From assembly GCA_009731375.1 (NCBI GenBank), contig BJOX01000186.1, positions 784,459 to 823,688 of the forward strand: a stretch of 39,230 bases of DNA, read 5' to 3'. The DNA comes from Paulinella micropora (taxonomy: Eukaryota; Cercozoa; Imbricatea; Euglyphida). Shown here piece by piece: positions 32,893 to 39,230 of the stretch (its first letter is position 1; each line of letters begins with the position of its first letter). The notes beneath the pieces were generated by a model. It saw nothing but the letters and a program-made list of their open reading frames with translations, made no database searches and had not been told where the DNA came from. A program made the translations under genes and the position numbers.

Positions 32893-34126
32893 AGGTACGG
32901 ACCTTGATAGTGTTATTGCGGAAAACGATCTTAAGGATAAATATTTTGGTGGTTTCGAAGCATTTTCGGCGGACGGGTATGGCCCGGGGAAAGCTGAATT
33001 GCCTTTGCTTTTCACTAAAATTTTTATTGAAGATGTACAGGAGGAGTGCATTGTAGGAAATGATACAATAGCATCTCTGAATGTGCTTGGCAAAGAGTTC
33101 GTTGAACTGTGGGGCGAAGAGCCATGGTTCAGGCACGCGTTTAGGCCGTGTCGTGGACGGGTAAAGGGAGTGGGTGGTATGACGTTGATATCCGGATCAG
33201 TCATGCTTACCTTCCTTTTGAGAGACGGACAGTCTTTCTCCCATAGGTTTTGGGTCATCCCAGCCTTTGCTGGTGGTCTCCTGATGGGGCTGAGGAGCCT
33301 GAGGCGGATGCATGCTCGGATCTATACGCATCTGAACGTGGTGCAGCACGGTGGATCCGAGGTGGCTTCACGGTACGAAGTAGTGCCGTATGAACCTTTA
33401 CGGCGAGGAAGCCGGTGTGCTGGAGCACACATTGGGAATGTGAGTGTCACGTCAGTCGTGCGCGCCGACTGGGCGAGGACAAAGGTGGTGTCCGTGGAGG
33501 GCATGGAGTCCACGGTCACTCCCCACATTCAAGAGCCGGTCACAGCCTCGTTCTTCCATGTATGCACAATGGAGTCGTGGGACTCTGAGGATATGGGGGT
33601 GGTCGATGACGGTTCTGACGACACGAGTCGGGAGACGGAATATGTCATTGCCACAACCTCTGACTGGGCCTATACGAACCCACGCGATATTAGAATCGTG
33701 AATGTGGTGTGTAGGGATTCCACAGAGGATGAGGCGGTAATGACCGCGGTAGAGGCGAGATTGGAACACCTCTACGCAGCAAGGGAGGAATTGTTGCGGG
33801 GTAAGATTGCTGGCATGGAGGATGCTGGTGATCAACACGTCTATATCGACGTGCATTCTTCCACAATGTCACATGTGGTATGGAATGTAACCCAACATAA
33901 GCTGCCGGTCAAGCAGCCTAAACCCATTGTGGAAGCATTCCTGAAGAGTCACTGGGATGATAAACTATTTTTTCCCAAGGGGGTCAAGGCCATAAAGGAG
34001 GTCTTGAGGGCCCGGTTGGCCGTGGAAGATTTCACTATAGTTATCCCAGTGGGTACTCGGACGGAAATGTGGTGGCAGGATTCATTGATGATCCGATTCC
34101 AATACCGCATCGAGGTCATAAGTTGA
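32846..34126 (+). CDS. Gypsy retropepsin-like region
   Basis: The 426-codon frame has the retropepsin layout. A putative active site DTIAS (nt 33062-33076) stands where D-T/S-G-A-S is usual. It is followed by a hydrophobic strand (SVMLTFLLRDG), FWVIPAFAGGLLMGLRSL (the Ile-Pro...LLG motif) and a following helix. The active-site Gly is Ile, so activity is unlikely as written. Residues ~190-426 link to RT and have no assigned fold. The boundary to the RT frame is at 34127-34135. Confidence 0.55.
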   Translation: MRTLIVTGTLGPVMSRGTDLDSVIAENDLKDKYFGGFEAFSADGYGPGKAELPLLFTKIFIEDVQEECIVGNDTIASLNVLGKEFVELWGEEPWFRHAFRPCRGRVKGVGGMTLISGSVMLTFLLRDGQSFSHRFWVIPAFAGGLLMGLRSLRRMHARIYTHLNVVQHGGSEVASRYEVVPYEPLRRGSRCAGAHIGNVSVTSVVRADWARTKVVSVEGMESTVTPHIQEPVTASFFHVCTMESWDSEDMGVVDDGSDDTSRETEYVIATTSDWAYTNPRDIRIVNVVCRDSTEDEAVMTAVEARLEHLYAAREELLRGKIAGMEDAGDQHVYIDVHSSTMSHVVWNVTQHKLPVKQPKPIVEAFLKSHWDDKLFFPKGVKAIKEVLRARLAVEDFTIVIPVGTRTEMWWQDSLMIRFQYRIEVIS

Positions 34127-34135
34127 TCTTGGCTT

Positions 34136-35143
34136 TTGTTGGAGACGAAACAGAATGCGTTGGCTTATGGAGCTAAGCTAGCACAGCGAGAAATGGCTGA
34201 AGTCAGTACGCAAGCCTTTTCTTGGATCACAGGCATATATCATCGTACTCATGCGATGCAGTATGCAATCATCATAGATCATATGGCTCAACTTGCTCAA
34301 TGGAAAAGCAAGGATGAGACAAGGTATCATGGGACCATGGCGCATGAGGATGAGCGCCCGATACCAATTGAGGATGTGGCACAGTTGTCACGCAAGGCTT
34401 CTCCGAAGGAGATCGAAGAAGCAAGGATAGCAGCGGAAAAAGCTATCGCAGAAAAGTATAGTACTTGGGAGGGTACTATGAGAGAACGGGATGCTCTCAA
34501 GGGCATTTTAGAGGATAACATGGAGGTGTTCGGGCCTCTTGAGGCTGGGTCTGTTCGAGGTTATGAGGCTAACTTCGGGCGGAAGCCTGGTGAAGACGTG
34601 GTGGGTCACAGGAGACCGTCACGCATGAGCTATCATGAAGATCGGATGACTCGAGAGATTACTCAGGAACTGTTGGAAAAGGATATTATTGAAGCACGCC
34701 TATCGGAGGTGTCTTCACCGGTACGTATGGCACCCAAACCGGATAAATGCTCAGCGGGACTATTCCAACATGCCATGACTAAGATGCTCGGGAAGGAGTA
34801 TGATGATGAAGGGACGGTAACCCGTCTTGGAACGACGGAGGATTATGCGTTCTGTTATATAGATGATATAATCATTTATTCAGAAAGCATGGAAAGACAC
34901 GTGGAGCACGAGAAGGACATCTTAAGACGTATCAGTGCCTTTGGATTACGGCTTAATGCAAAGAAGTGCGACTTTGCGCAACGGAAGATACAGTACTTGG
35001 GGTATGAGATCTCCGAGGGTCGCTGTACGAACAGATCTACATTCCTTTATCTCGCTAGCTCAATTTTACGGGGAATTTATTCCGGGCTTCGCGGAACGGG
35101 CGGCGGTGGTAAGGAAATTTCTGAAGCAGGGGGTTGGAGATAG
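34136..35143 (+). CDS. Gypsy reverse transcriptase with internal deletion
   Basis: The RT starts with MTREITQELLEKDIIEARLSEVSSPVRMAPKPDK (abbreviated as MTREI...PKPDK), the usual N-terminal block. It then jumps directly to SAGLFQHAMTKMLG, the block that normally follows motif B. Motif A (the D-h-x-x-G-Y segment) and motif B, about 90-100 codons, are missing at about nt 34741-34750. The polymerase box FCYIDDIIIYSE (~34850) and the thumb LNAKKCDFAQRKIQYLGYEIS are intact. A frameshift near 35020 leads to the RNase H frame. The enzyme cannot be functional as written. Confidence 0.82.
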   Translation: MLETKQNALAYGAKLAQREMAEVSTQAFSWITGIYHRTHAMQYAIIIDHMAQLAQWKSKDETRYHGTMAHEDERPIPIEDVAQLSRKASPKEIEEARIAAEKAIAEKYSTWEGTMRERDALKGILEDNMEVFGPLEAGSVRGYEANFGRKPGEDVVGHRRPSRMSYHEDRMTREITQELLEKDIIEARLSEVSSPVRMAPKPDKCSAGLFQHAMTKMLGKEYDDEGTVTRLGTTEDYAFCYIDDIIIYSESMERHVEHEKDILRRISAFGLRLNAKKCDFAQRKIQYLGYEISEGRCTNRSTFLYLASSILRGIYSGLRGTGGGGKEISEAGGWR

Positions 35144-36080
35144 CCCTTGGCCAGAGGAGATCAATAGGGTCATAATGGAACTCAAGGATGAGATTTCTAA
35201 GGACCCAAGACAAGGAGGACGAGTTCTTATGCTGCCTGATTGGAAGGAGCAGTTTGTGCTGGACACGGATGCGTCAGCATACGCTGTGGGAGCAGTGCTT
35301 CAGCAGATGGACAGGTCAATTGGGCAACTGCGGCCCGTGATGTTTATCAGCCGACAGCTGATACCGGCGGAAAGGGAATACTGTACTAGGCAGCGTGAGG
35401 CGCTTGCTATAGTATGGGCTTTTCAAAGGTTGCGGGAATACCTTTGGGGTACACCTAACATATTGGTGAGCACGGATCACCACAACCTACAGTGGCTCAT
35501 GTCAGGAGATCATACGGGTAGGTTGGCAAGGTGGCAACTGGAGTTGGCGGAGTATGACTTCACCATCCAGTACATTAACGGCAAGAGGAATGTTGTCCCT
35601 GATTTCTGCTCTCGTTATGAGAATAGGAGTGGAGAAAGGGAAAAGGCTGTGGATGACATACAGCGTCGGAATTCAGTACGGGAGGTGCGGATGGCACAAT
35701 TTGAGTTTCGCACACCGGGAGCGGTGTTTATGGGACATGGTGTGGATCTCCATGAATGGGAGGAACAAGGGGCGGAGGATGCCAAGTTGCCAGCAGGGCT
35801 TTGGTATCACCCGTTCACTCATAACAATCACCAACGCGATACGCGTAGTGAGGAAGTGGCTGCTGTGGAAGCAGTCAAATTGGCAACACAAGACAAATGT
35901 CGGTGTTGTTATTCTCAAGTCGCCAGAGAGGCCTGTGAAGATGGTTTATGGGGCCGGACGCCAGAGCCGCCGATAGGACTGAGGAGGAGGAGGTTAAGGA
36001 TGCACGAAATGATATCCTTAATGAGACCTTATTGCCGAAAGGCTCAATGTGTCTCAATATGGAGGATGAGGAAAAAGTGA
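34935..36080 (+). CDS. Gypsy RT thumb and RNase H
   Basis: From about 35020 the frame encodes LHSFISLAQFYGEFIPGFAE and then the Ty3-type RNase H: QFVLDTDASAYAVGAVLQQ (first Asp), YCTRQREALAIVWAFQRLREYL (Glu), ILVSTDHHNLQWL (Asp) and GKRNVVPDFCSR, the equivalent of VADALSR. All expected acids are visible. The frame continues into the linker before integrase and stops at 36080. The first ~30 codons before 35020 are out of frame with the true line. Confidence 0.85.
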   Translation: MPLDYGLMQRSATLRNGRYSTWGMRSPRVAVRTDLHSFISLAQFYGEFIPGFAERAAVVRKFLKQGVGDSPWPEEINRVIMELKDEISKDPRQGGRVLMLPDWKEQFVLDTDASAYAVGAVLQQMDRSIGQLRPVMFISRQLIPAEREYCTRQREALAIVWAFQRLREYLWGTPNILVSTDHHNLQWLMSGDHTGRLARWQLELAEYDFTIQYINGKRNVVPDFCSRYENRSGEREKAVDDIQRRNSVREVRMAQFEFRTPGAVFMGHGVDLHEWEEQGAEDAKLPAGLWYHPFTHNNHQRDTRSEEVAAVEAVKLATQDKCRCCYSQVAREACEDGLWGRTPEPPIGLRRRRLRMHEMISLMRPYCRKAQCVSIWRMRKK

Positions 36081-36400
36081 AGGACGAACATCTCTTTCAA
36101 TTACCGGAGACACATCCGGACAAGGTTCGATTCCAGTTGGAAACTGACACGGCGGTCAGGCTGGCGTCGGTGGAGAATTTTCGAACTTTAACAAAGAAAA
36201 GTGCGAAATATAAGGAATTACGGGAACATCTTATGAATCCTCAAGCTAGACCGGAGGATAATGAGATACGGAAGCTTAAACGATGTTTGGTATTAAAGGA
36301 CGGACTCCTTTGGTACATGGGCAAGGATGGAATTTATATGCTAATGAGGAGGATCGTTGGTTGTTATGGGTCCCGCAAGAACTTAGAACATCGTTGTTGA
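35948..36400 (+). CDS. Gypsy RNase H-integrase linker
   Basis: This frame carries an acidic helix region and ends with IRKLKRCLVLKDGLLWYMGKDG, the segment that normally precedes the integrase zinc finger. Another frame then takes over (WLLWVPQELRTSLLIAAHP) with an in-frame TAG just before SHPGVERMTWFL. Confidence 0.55.
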   Translation: MGPDARAADRTEEEEVKDARNDILNETLLPKGSMCLNMEDEEKVKDEHLFQLPETHPDKVRFQLETDTAVRLASVENFRTLTKKSAKYKELREHLMNPQARPEDNEIRKLKRCLVLKDGLLWYMGKDGIYMLMRRIVGCYGSRKNLEHRC

Positions 36401-36438
36401 TCGCGGCACATCCTTCCCTGATGTAGAGTCATCCAGGG

Positions 36439-36804
36439 GTGGAACGGATGACATGGTTTTTGCGCAGGAGGTTTTGGTGGGATAACCTAGGGGAAAGGGT
36501 TAAGGACTTTGTGAGAGGTTGCCCTCATTGTCAGATGGCCAAGCTTCCATATAAGCCGAATATGGGACTCAAAGGTGAGTTCGATAGCACCTTGGACATT
36601 TTCGATACTTTGCATATCGATCATGTTGGTCCATTCCCGGAAGCGGGAGTAGGAAAATTCAAATATTTGCTAACGGTAATTGATCGAACGTCTAATTACG
36701 TCATCACTGTTCCTGTTACGGATGTGACCGCGGAGGTTACAGCAACGGCATTGATTGCAAGTCTTTGGCAGTATCGGGATTCCGAGAAGGATTATCTTGG
36801 ATAG
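36439..36804 (+). CDS. Gypsy integrase: zinc finger and first part of the core
   Basis: It contains the second half of the H-H-C-C finger (RRRFWWDNLGERVKDFVRGC then CQMAK) with the histidine pair just upstream (AAHPSL, SHPG) across a TAG. The core follows with TLHIDHVGPFPEAG, holding the first catalytic Asp, and KYLLTVIDRTSNYV. The frame ends at 36804, and the core continues in the next overlapping frame. Confidence 0.8.
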   Translation: MERMTWFLRRRFWWDNLGERVKDFVRGCPHCQMAKLPYKPNMGLKGEFDSTLDIFDTLHIDHVGPFPEAGVGKFKYLLTVIDRTSNYVITVPVTDVTAEVTATALIASLWQYRDSEKDYLG

Positions 36805-37120
36805 AGGTACAAGTTTTGCGAATGAGGTTTCGCAAAGGATTGCCAAGTTCTTTGGGTTTGATTGGCAGTATGTAACTGCTTTTAACCCCATGGCCAACGG
36901 AAAAATTGAGCGGGTGCATAGGACGCTCAAGGCGGCTTTGAAGACCTATTGCAAAAATAGTCAGCTCAATTGGGTGCACGTTGTGCCTATGTTCACGTTC
37001 GCTGTTAACAATTTGGCTTCAGCGTCATTGGGAGGACATGCACGGGGTGTGAGTCCACATCAAGTGGTATACGGGAAAGCATTGGGAGCACGTTGTGCCT
37101 ATGTTCACGTTCGCTGTTAA
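36755..37120 (+). CDS. Gypsy integrase: second part of the catalytic core
   Basis: GIPRRIILDRGTSFANEV holds the second catalytic Asp, and FNPMANGKIERVHRTLKAAL the catalytic Glu, with the expected spacing. It continues with WVHVVPMFTFAVNNLASAS and then runs out of frame because of the tandem duplication that starts at about 37085. Confidence 0.82.
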   Translation: MQVFGSIGIPRRIILDRGTSFANEVSQRIAKFFGFDWQYVTAFNPMANGKIERVHRTLKAALKTYCKNSQLNWVHVVPMFTFAVNNLASASLGGHARGVSPHQVVYGKALGARCAYVHVRC

Positions 37121-37310
37121 CAATTTGGCTTCAGCGTCATTGGGAGGACATGCACGGGTGTGAGTCCACATCAAGTGGTATAGGGAAAACATTGGGAGCA
37201 CGTTATGCCTATGTTCACGTTCGCTGTTAACAATTTGGCTTCAGCGTCATTGGGAGGACATGCACGGGGTGTGAGTCCACATCAAGTGGTATACGGGAAA
37301 GCATTGAACA
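36976..37310 (+). repeat. Tandem triplication (~110 bp unit) in the integrase gene
   Basis: Three consecutive copies of the block beginning CACGTTGTGCCTATGTTCAC start near 36977, 37089 and 37199, with offsets of 112 and 110. The middle copy has one-base deletions (cacgggtgtg, tatagggaaaac). The first and third copies each read in frame with integrase sequence. Confidence 0.85.
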
Positions 37311-37678
37311 CACAGACGGAACTGTTGTTTCCACCTGATAAGTGGGAACCATGCGAGCTGTTAGGAGTTCGATTGCGAGCTATTGCTGAAGCTCGTAGTT
37401 CGATCGAGAAGTGTCGGGAGACACTGAGGGAGAGTCAGCGAGATCAGGAGTTGGGCAAGTACTCTCATGTAGAGTACAAGGAAGGGGATACGGTCTTGTT
37501 GTATGTTCCGACTGTTCCAAAGGGGATATCGGTCAAGTTTTACAATAAGTGGCATGGGCCATTTAAGATTGTAAAACAGACGGGTGCTTATATTATAAGG
37601 ATGCGCCTACGGGGGCACGAGGACGGGAACAGATTGTGCATGTACGGCGTTTGGCCAAGTTTAGCCCTTATTTGCTAG
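37205..37678 (+). CDS. Gypsy integrase C-terminal domain
   Basis: From the third repeat unit the frame encodes HQVVYGKALN, a helix, and VEYKEGDTVLLYVPTVPKGISVKFYNKWHGPF (in part: GDTVLLY, KFYNKWHGPF, IVKQTGAYII), the SH3-like GDxV / KxxxxxxGPF block that closes Ty3/gypsy integrases. No chromodomain follows. The last ~20 residues diverge because of a probable frameshift near 37600. Confidence 0.78.
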   Translation: MPMFTFAVNNLASASLGGHARGVSPHQVVYGKALNTQTELLFPPDKWEPCELLGVRLRAIAEARSSIEKCRETLRESQRDQELGKYSHVEYKEGDTVLLYVPTVPKGISVKFYNKWHGPFKIVKQTGAYIIRMRLRGHEDGNRLCMYGVWPSLALIC

Positions 37679-37681
37679 AGG

Positions 37682-37882
37682 ATGAGAACGAGGAGCAAGC
37701 GTTGCGCCCGGCGCATTGCACCGGCGTTCAGACAGCTTACGCGAAAGGAGCGTGACGAGGCGCTGCGGAAGCAGCAAGAGGAACGCAAAGAGGAAGCGAA
37801 GCATGCAGGTCCTGATGATAGTGCATCAACGGAGGCCAAGGATAGTAAGGATGCTAACCTTGGACCGGGCACAGGACCGTAA
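37682..37882 (+). CDS. Charged 3' frame of the gypsy element
   Basis: A 66-codon frame is highly basic (TRSKRCARRIAPAFR) then Glu/Lys helical (EALRKQQEERKEEAKH). It is probably the C-terminal tail of Pol or the start of an extra protein. The weak evidence is its position and composition. Confidence 0.3.
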   Translation: MRTRSKRCARRIAPAFRQLTRKERDEALRKQQEERKEEAKHAGPDDSASTEAKDSKDANLGPGTGP

Positions 37883-38099
37883 GGGTACGGTATGGAGAAA
37901 GCCGTGGGTGGCCGGGGAGGATGTGGCTAAGATCGAATGGCAGGCGGATAAGTTCTATCTGTGTCGACCGCATGAGGATACGGTCATGGACAAGGATTTC
38001 GATCATTTCTTTTTAATGCAAGTTACGTATGTACAGCCCAAAAACACGGATACGAGCTGCGTTACTGTTGGCACCTACAATGCAGTTTTGGAGGAGTAA
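37716..38099 (+). CDS. Extra ORF after integrase, first part
   Basis: From about 37870 this frame reads as a folded protein, KGTVWRKPWVAGEDVAKIEWQ (in part), DKFYLCRPHEDTV and FDHFFLMQVTYVQPK, ending TVGTYNAVLEE. No family is recognised. After the stop a neighbouring frame continues it (38100-38334), so the two form one additional 3' gene. An ORF beyond integrase is unusual for Ty3/gypsy and could be env-like in position, but no signal peptide or TM helix is seen. Confidence 0.4.
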   Translation: MHRRSDSLRERSVTRRCGSSKRNAKRKRSMQVLMIVHQRRPRIVRMLTLDRAQDRKGTVWRKPWVAGEDVAKIEWQADKFYLCRPHEDTVMDKDFDHFFLMQVTYVQPKNTDTSCVTVGTYNAVLEE

Positions 38100-38334
38100 G
38101 AGTGAGGTTGAACTCACGAGGGATCGGATGTTTGCGCCAGTGTTCCGAGACGGGGAAGGGTTGGAACAGTGGGATGCGTCAATAGAGAAAGACGACGAGG
38201 ATTTTACACAGTGGACGGTACAGTTAATGCCGCGGGTGGTTCTGGATATGCCGTTTGATCTAACGGAGGAACGGAGGATTCCGCTTCGTATATGGGACGA
38301 AGTTCAGAGTGCGGGCATATCATTTTTGTGTTGA
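38029..38334 (+). CDS. Extra ORF after integrase, second part
   Basis: From about 38098 this frame encodes SEVELTRDRMFAPVFRDG, EGLEQWDASIEKDDED and MPRVVLDMPFDLTEE, ending GISFLC. The acidic, globular composition and smooth join to the upstream frame support one broken gene. Function unknown. Confidence 0.4.
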   Translation: MYSPKTRIRAALLLAPTMQFWRSKSEVELTRDRMFAPVFRDGEGLEQWDASIEKDDEDFTQWTVQLMPRVVLDMPFDLTEERRIPLRIWDEVQSAGISFLC

Positions 38335-39163
38335 TAGGTGCACCAAAGTGTGACAAGGAAATTGCGGCGAAGAAGAGACGGCAAATTGTGGACATCACCC
38401 CCCGAATTATCCGGTAAAAAACTTATTTATAGATTTCGTCTGGCCGGACACGTCTGAAATGCCAATTTGATCCTGGTCTTTTGGCGGCTTTTTGTCTTTG
38501 CGTCACTGAGCTAATATAACGAGACATCATTCTCTTTTTTGAGGACTGTGTTTGGTTATATTACCGACTTACTCTTCCATTGAGCTATCGTTGGGGATAG
38601 TACATTTGGAGTCCATAGCTAAAGGCTGATTTCTTTTCTGATCTGTCGTACAGACATCAGATAAGCACAAATTTATTTTTCGCTGATCTGTCGCACAGAC
38701 ATCAGACGAAAACAAACACTCCTACTCATCCTCAAACAAAAAAACTTACAAACAAGCGATCAATTTGTCACAAGCTGGCATAACCTTTAGCCCTTGTGCA
38801 CATTTGGCTTCTGTGTGCTCTTCTACAAGACACCAGACCACACCTACTCCACTCCCTCTTGCTGCTTGCATAAAGCCAAGTAGGACAAGTGCGAAACAAA
38901 CATCAGACAAACACACAGACAGAGGGAAAACGAGCAAAGCACTCCCACTCTCTGTTTTGAACCATTTTCCTTACATGTTCTCTGCAGAAACCAGAGGAGA
39001 TTACACATCTCTCACACAACCGACGACAGACTGACTTCTACAAAACAGCTCTTTTGACCAAACTATCGTTATCTCTGTGTAGGGCCTGACGCCCCATAAC
39101 TATTTCAACAGAAAAATGGAAGAAGGAGAAGAAGGTTGCATAAAGTGATAAGAATAACAGAGG
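38335..39163. other. Non-coding 3' region with paired palindromic repeats
   Basis: No gene is seen. GATCTGTCGTACAGACATCAG (about 38640) and GATCTGTCGCACAGACATCAG (about 38684) are direct repeats, each an imperfect palindrome. A TAGCTCAATGG box on the minus strand near 38590 looks like a tRNA A-box but lacks a T-arm. The retroelement's 3' LTR may lie here, but its partner was not found. Confidence 0.5.
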
Positions 39164-39207
<44 letters not shown>

Positions 39208-39230
39208 AAAAAGAAAAAAAAAAGAAAAAA
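39164..39230 (+). repeat. Poly-A / A-rich tract at the contig end
   Basis: An almost pure run of A with a few G residues to the last base. It is either a genomic low-complexity tract at which assembly stopped or the poly-A tail of a retroposed sequence. Confidence 0.9.

Larger units (their letters stand above)
30125..38334 (+). mobile_element. Ty3/gypsy LTR retrotransposon, degenerate
   Basis: The order gag - protease - RT - RNase H - integrase on the plus strand is diagnostic of Ty3/gypsy. Every domain is found but the coding line changes frame about ten times. The RT palm is internally deleted and the integrase contains a tandem triplication. No LTR pair could be identified by eye. Additional frames after the integrase (37682-38334) extend the element. 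Confidence 0.85.

Noticed and set aside
38530-38600. tRNA-like A-box TAGCTCAATGG on the minus strand
   Set aside because: No B-box or T-arm, no pairing acceptor stem and only a weak anticodon arm.

Overview
The window looks like a complete contig from the nuclear genome of a single-celled eukaryote, probably an alga or other protist. It starts in a poly-G run and ends in a poly-A run, and it carries host-type spliced exons, simple-sequence introns and two classes of LTR retrotransposon. The species cannot be named from the sequence. Three assembly gaps are present: 5635-5931, 22961-22989 and 27833-27842.

From 1 to about 22960 lies an integrated Polinton/Maverick-type or Polinton-like virus (PLV), bounded by terminal inverted repeats at 1-1243 and 22509-22960. 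The left repeat alone is interrupted by an 866-bp fold-back element (284-1149). From left to right the virus carries: small putative DNA-binding and zinc-finger proteins under a repeated TATA promoter module; a protein-primed family B DNA polymerase; a class 3 lipase; an ExoX C-terminal-like protein; a virion-surface-like protein; the double jelly-roll major capsid protein; the penton/minor capsid protein; an adenovirus-type cysteine protease with an N-terminal coiled coil; a basic Gly-rich protein; the A32/HerA packaging ATPase; several small proteins (one secreted, one membrane); a very long fibre with about 15 repeats and a C-terminal S74 chaperone; an acidic protein; an F-box-like zinc protein; a retroviral-type integrase; a gene with a spliceosomal intron; and a coiled-coil protein. 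This is a full set for protein-primed replication, integration, capsid assembly, maturation, packaging and host attachment. Many of these genes carry one-base indels, mostly in homopolymers, so either the consensus has homopolymer errors or the provirus is decaying.

From 22618 to 23932 there is the 3' part of a multi-exon host gene on the plus strand. It encodes a Cys-rich protein with CTxD-type repeats and a Gly-rich tail. Its first two visible exons lie inside the right viral inverted repeat, and copies of them, one degraded, lie in the left repeat.

From 23933 to 30124 the sequence is mostly non-coding and contains a 5'-truncated, minus-strand Ty1/copia element (26056-29317). A 758-bp piece of its reverse transcriptase is duplicated across a 10-N gap, almost certainly an assembly artefact. 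A GC-rich island follows at about 29600-29940.

From 30125 to about 38334 there is a degenerate plus-strand Ty3/gypsy element: gag, protease, reverse transcriptase with an internal deletion, RNase H, integrase with a three-copy tandem repeat, and extra 3' reading frames. The rest is non-coding, with short palindromic repeats and a terminal poly-A tract.
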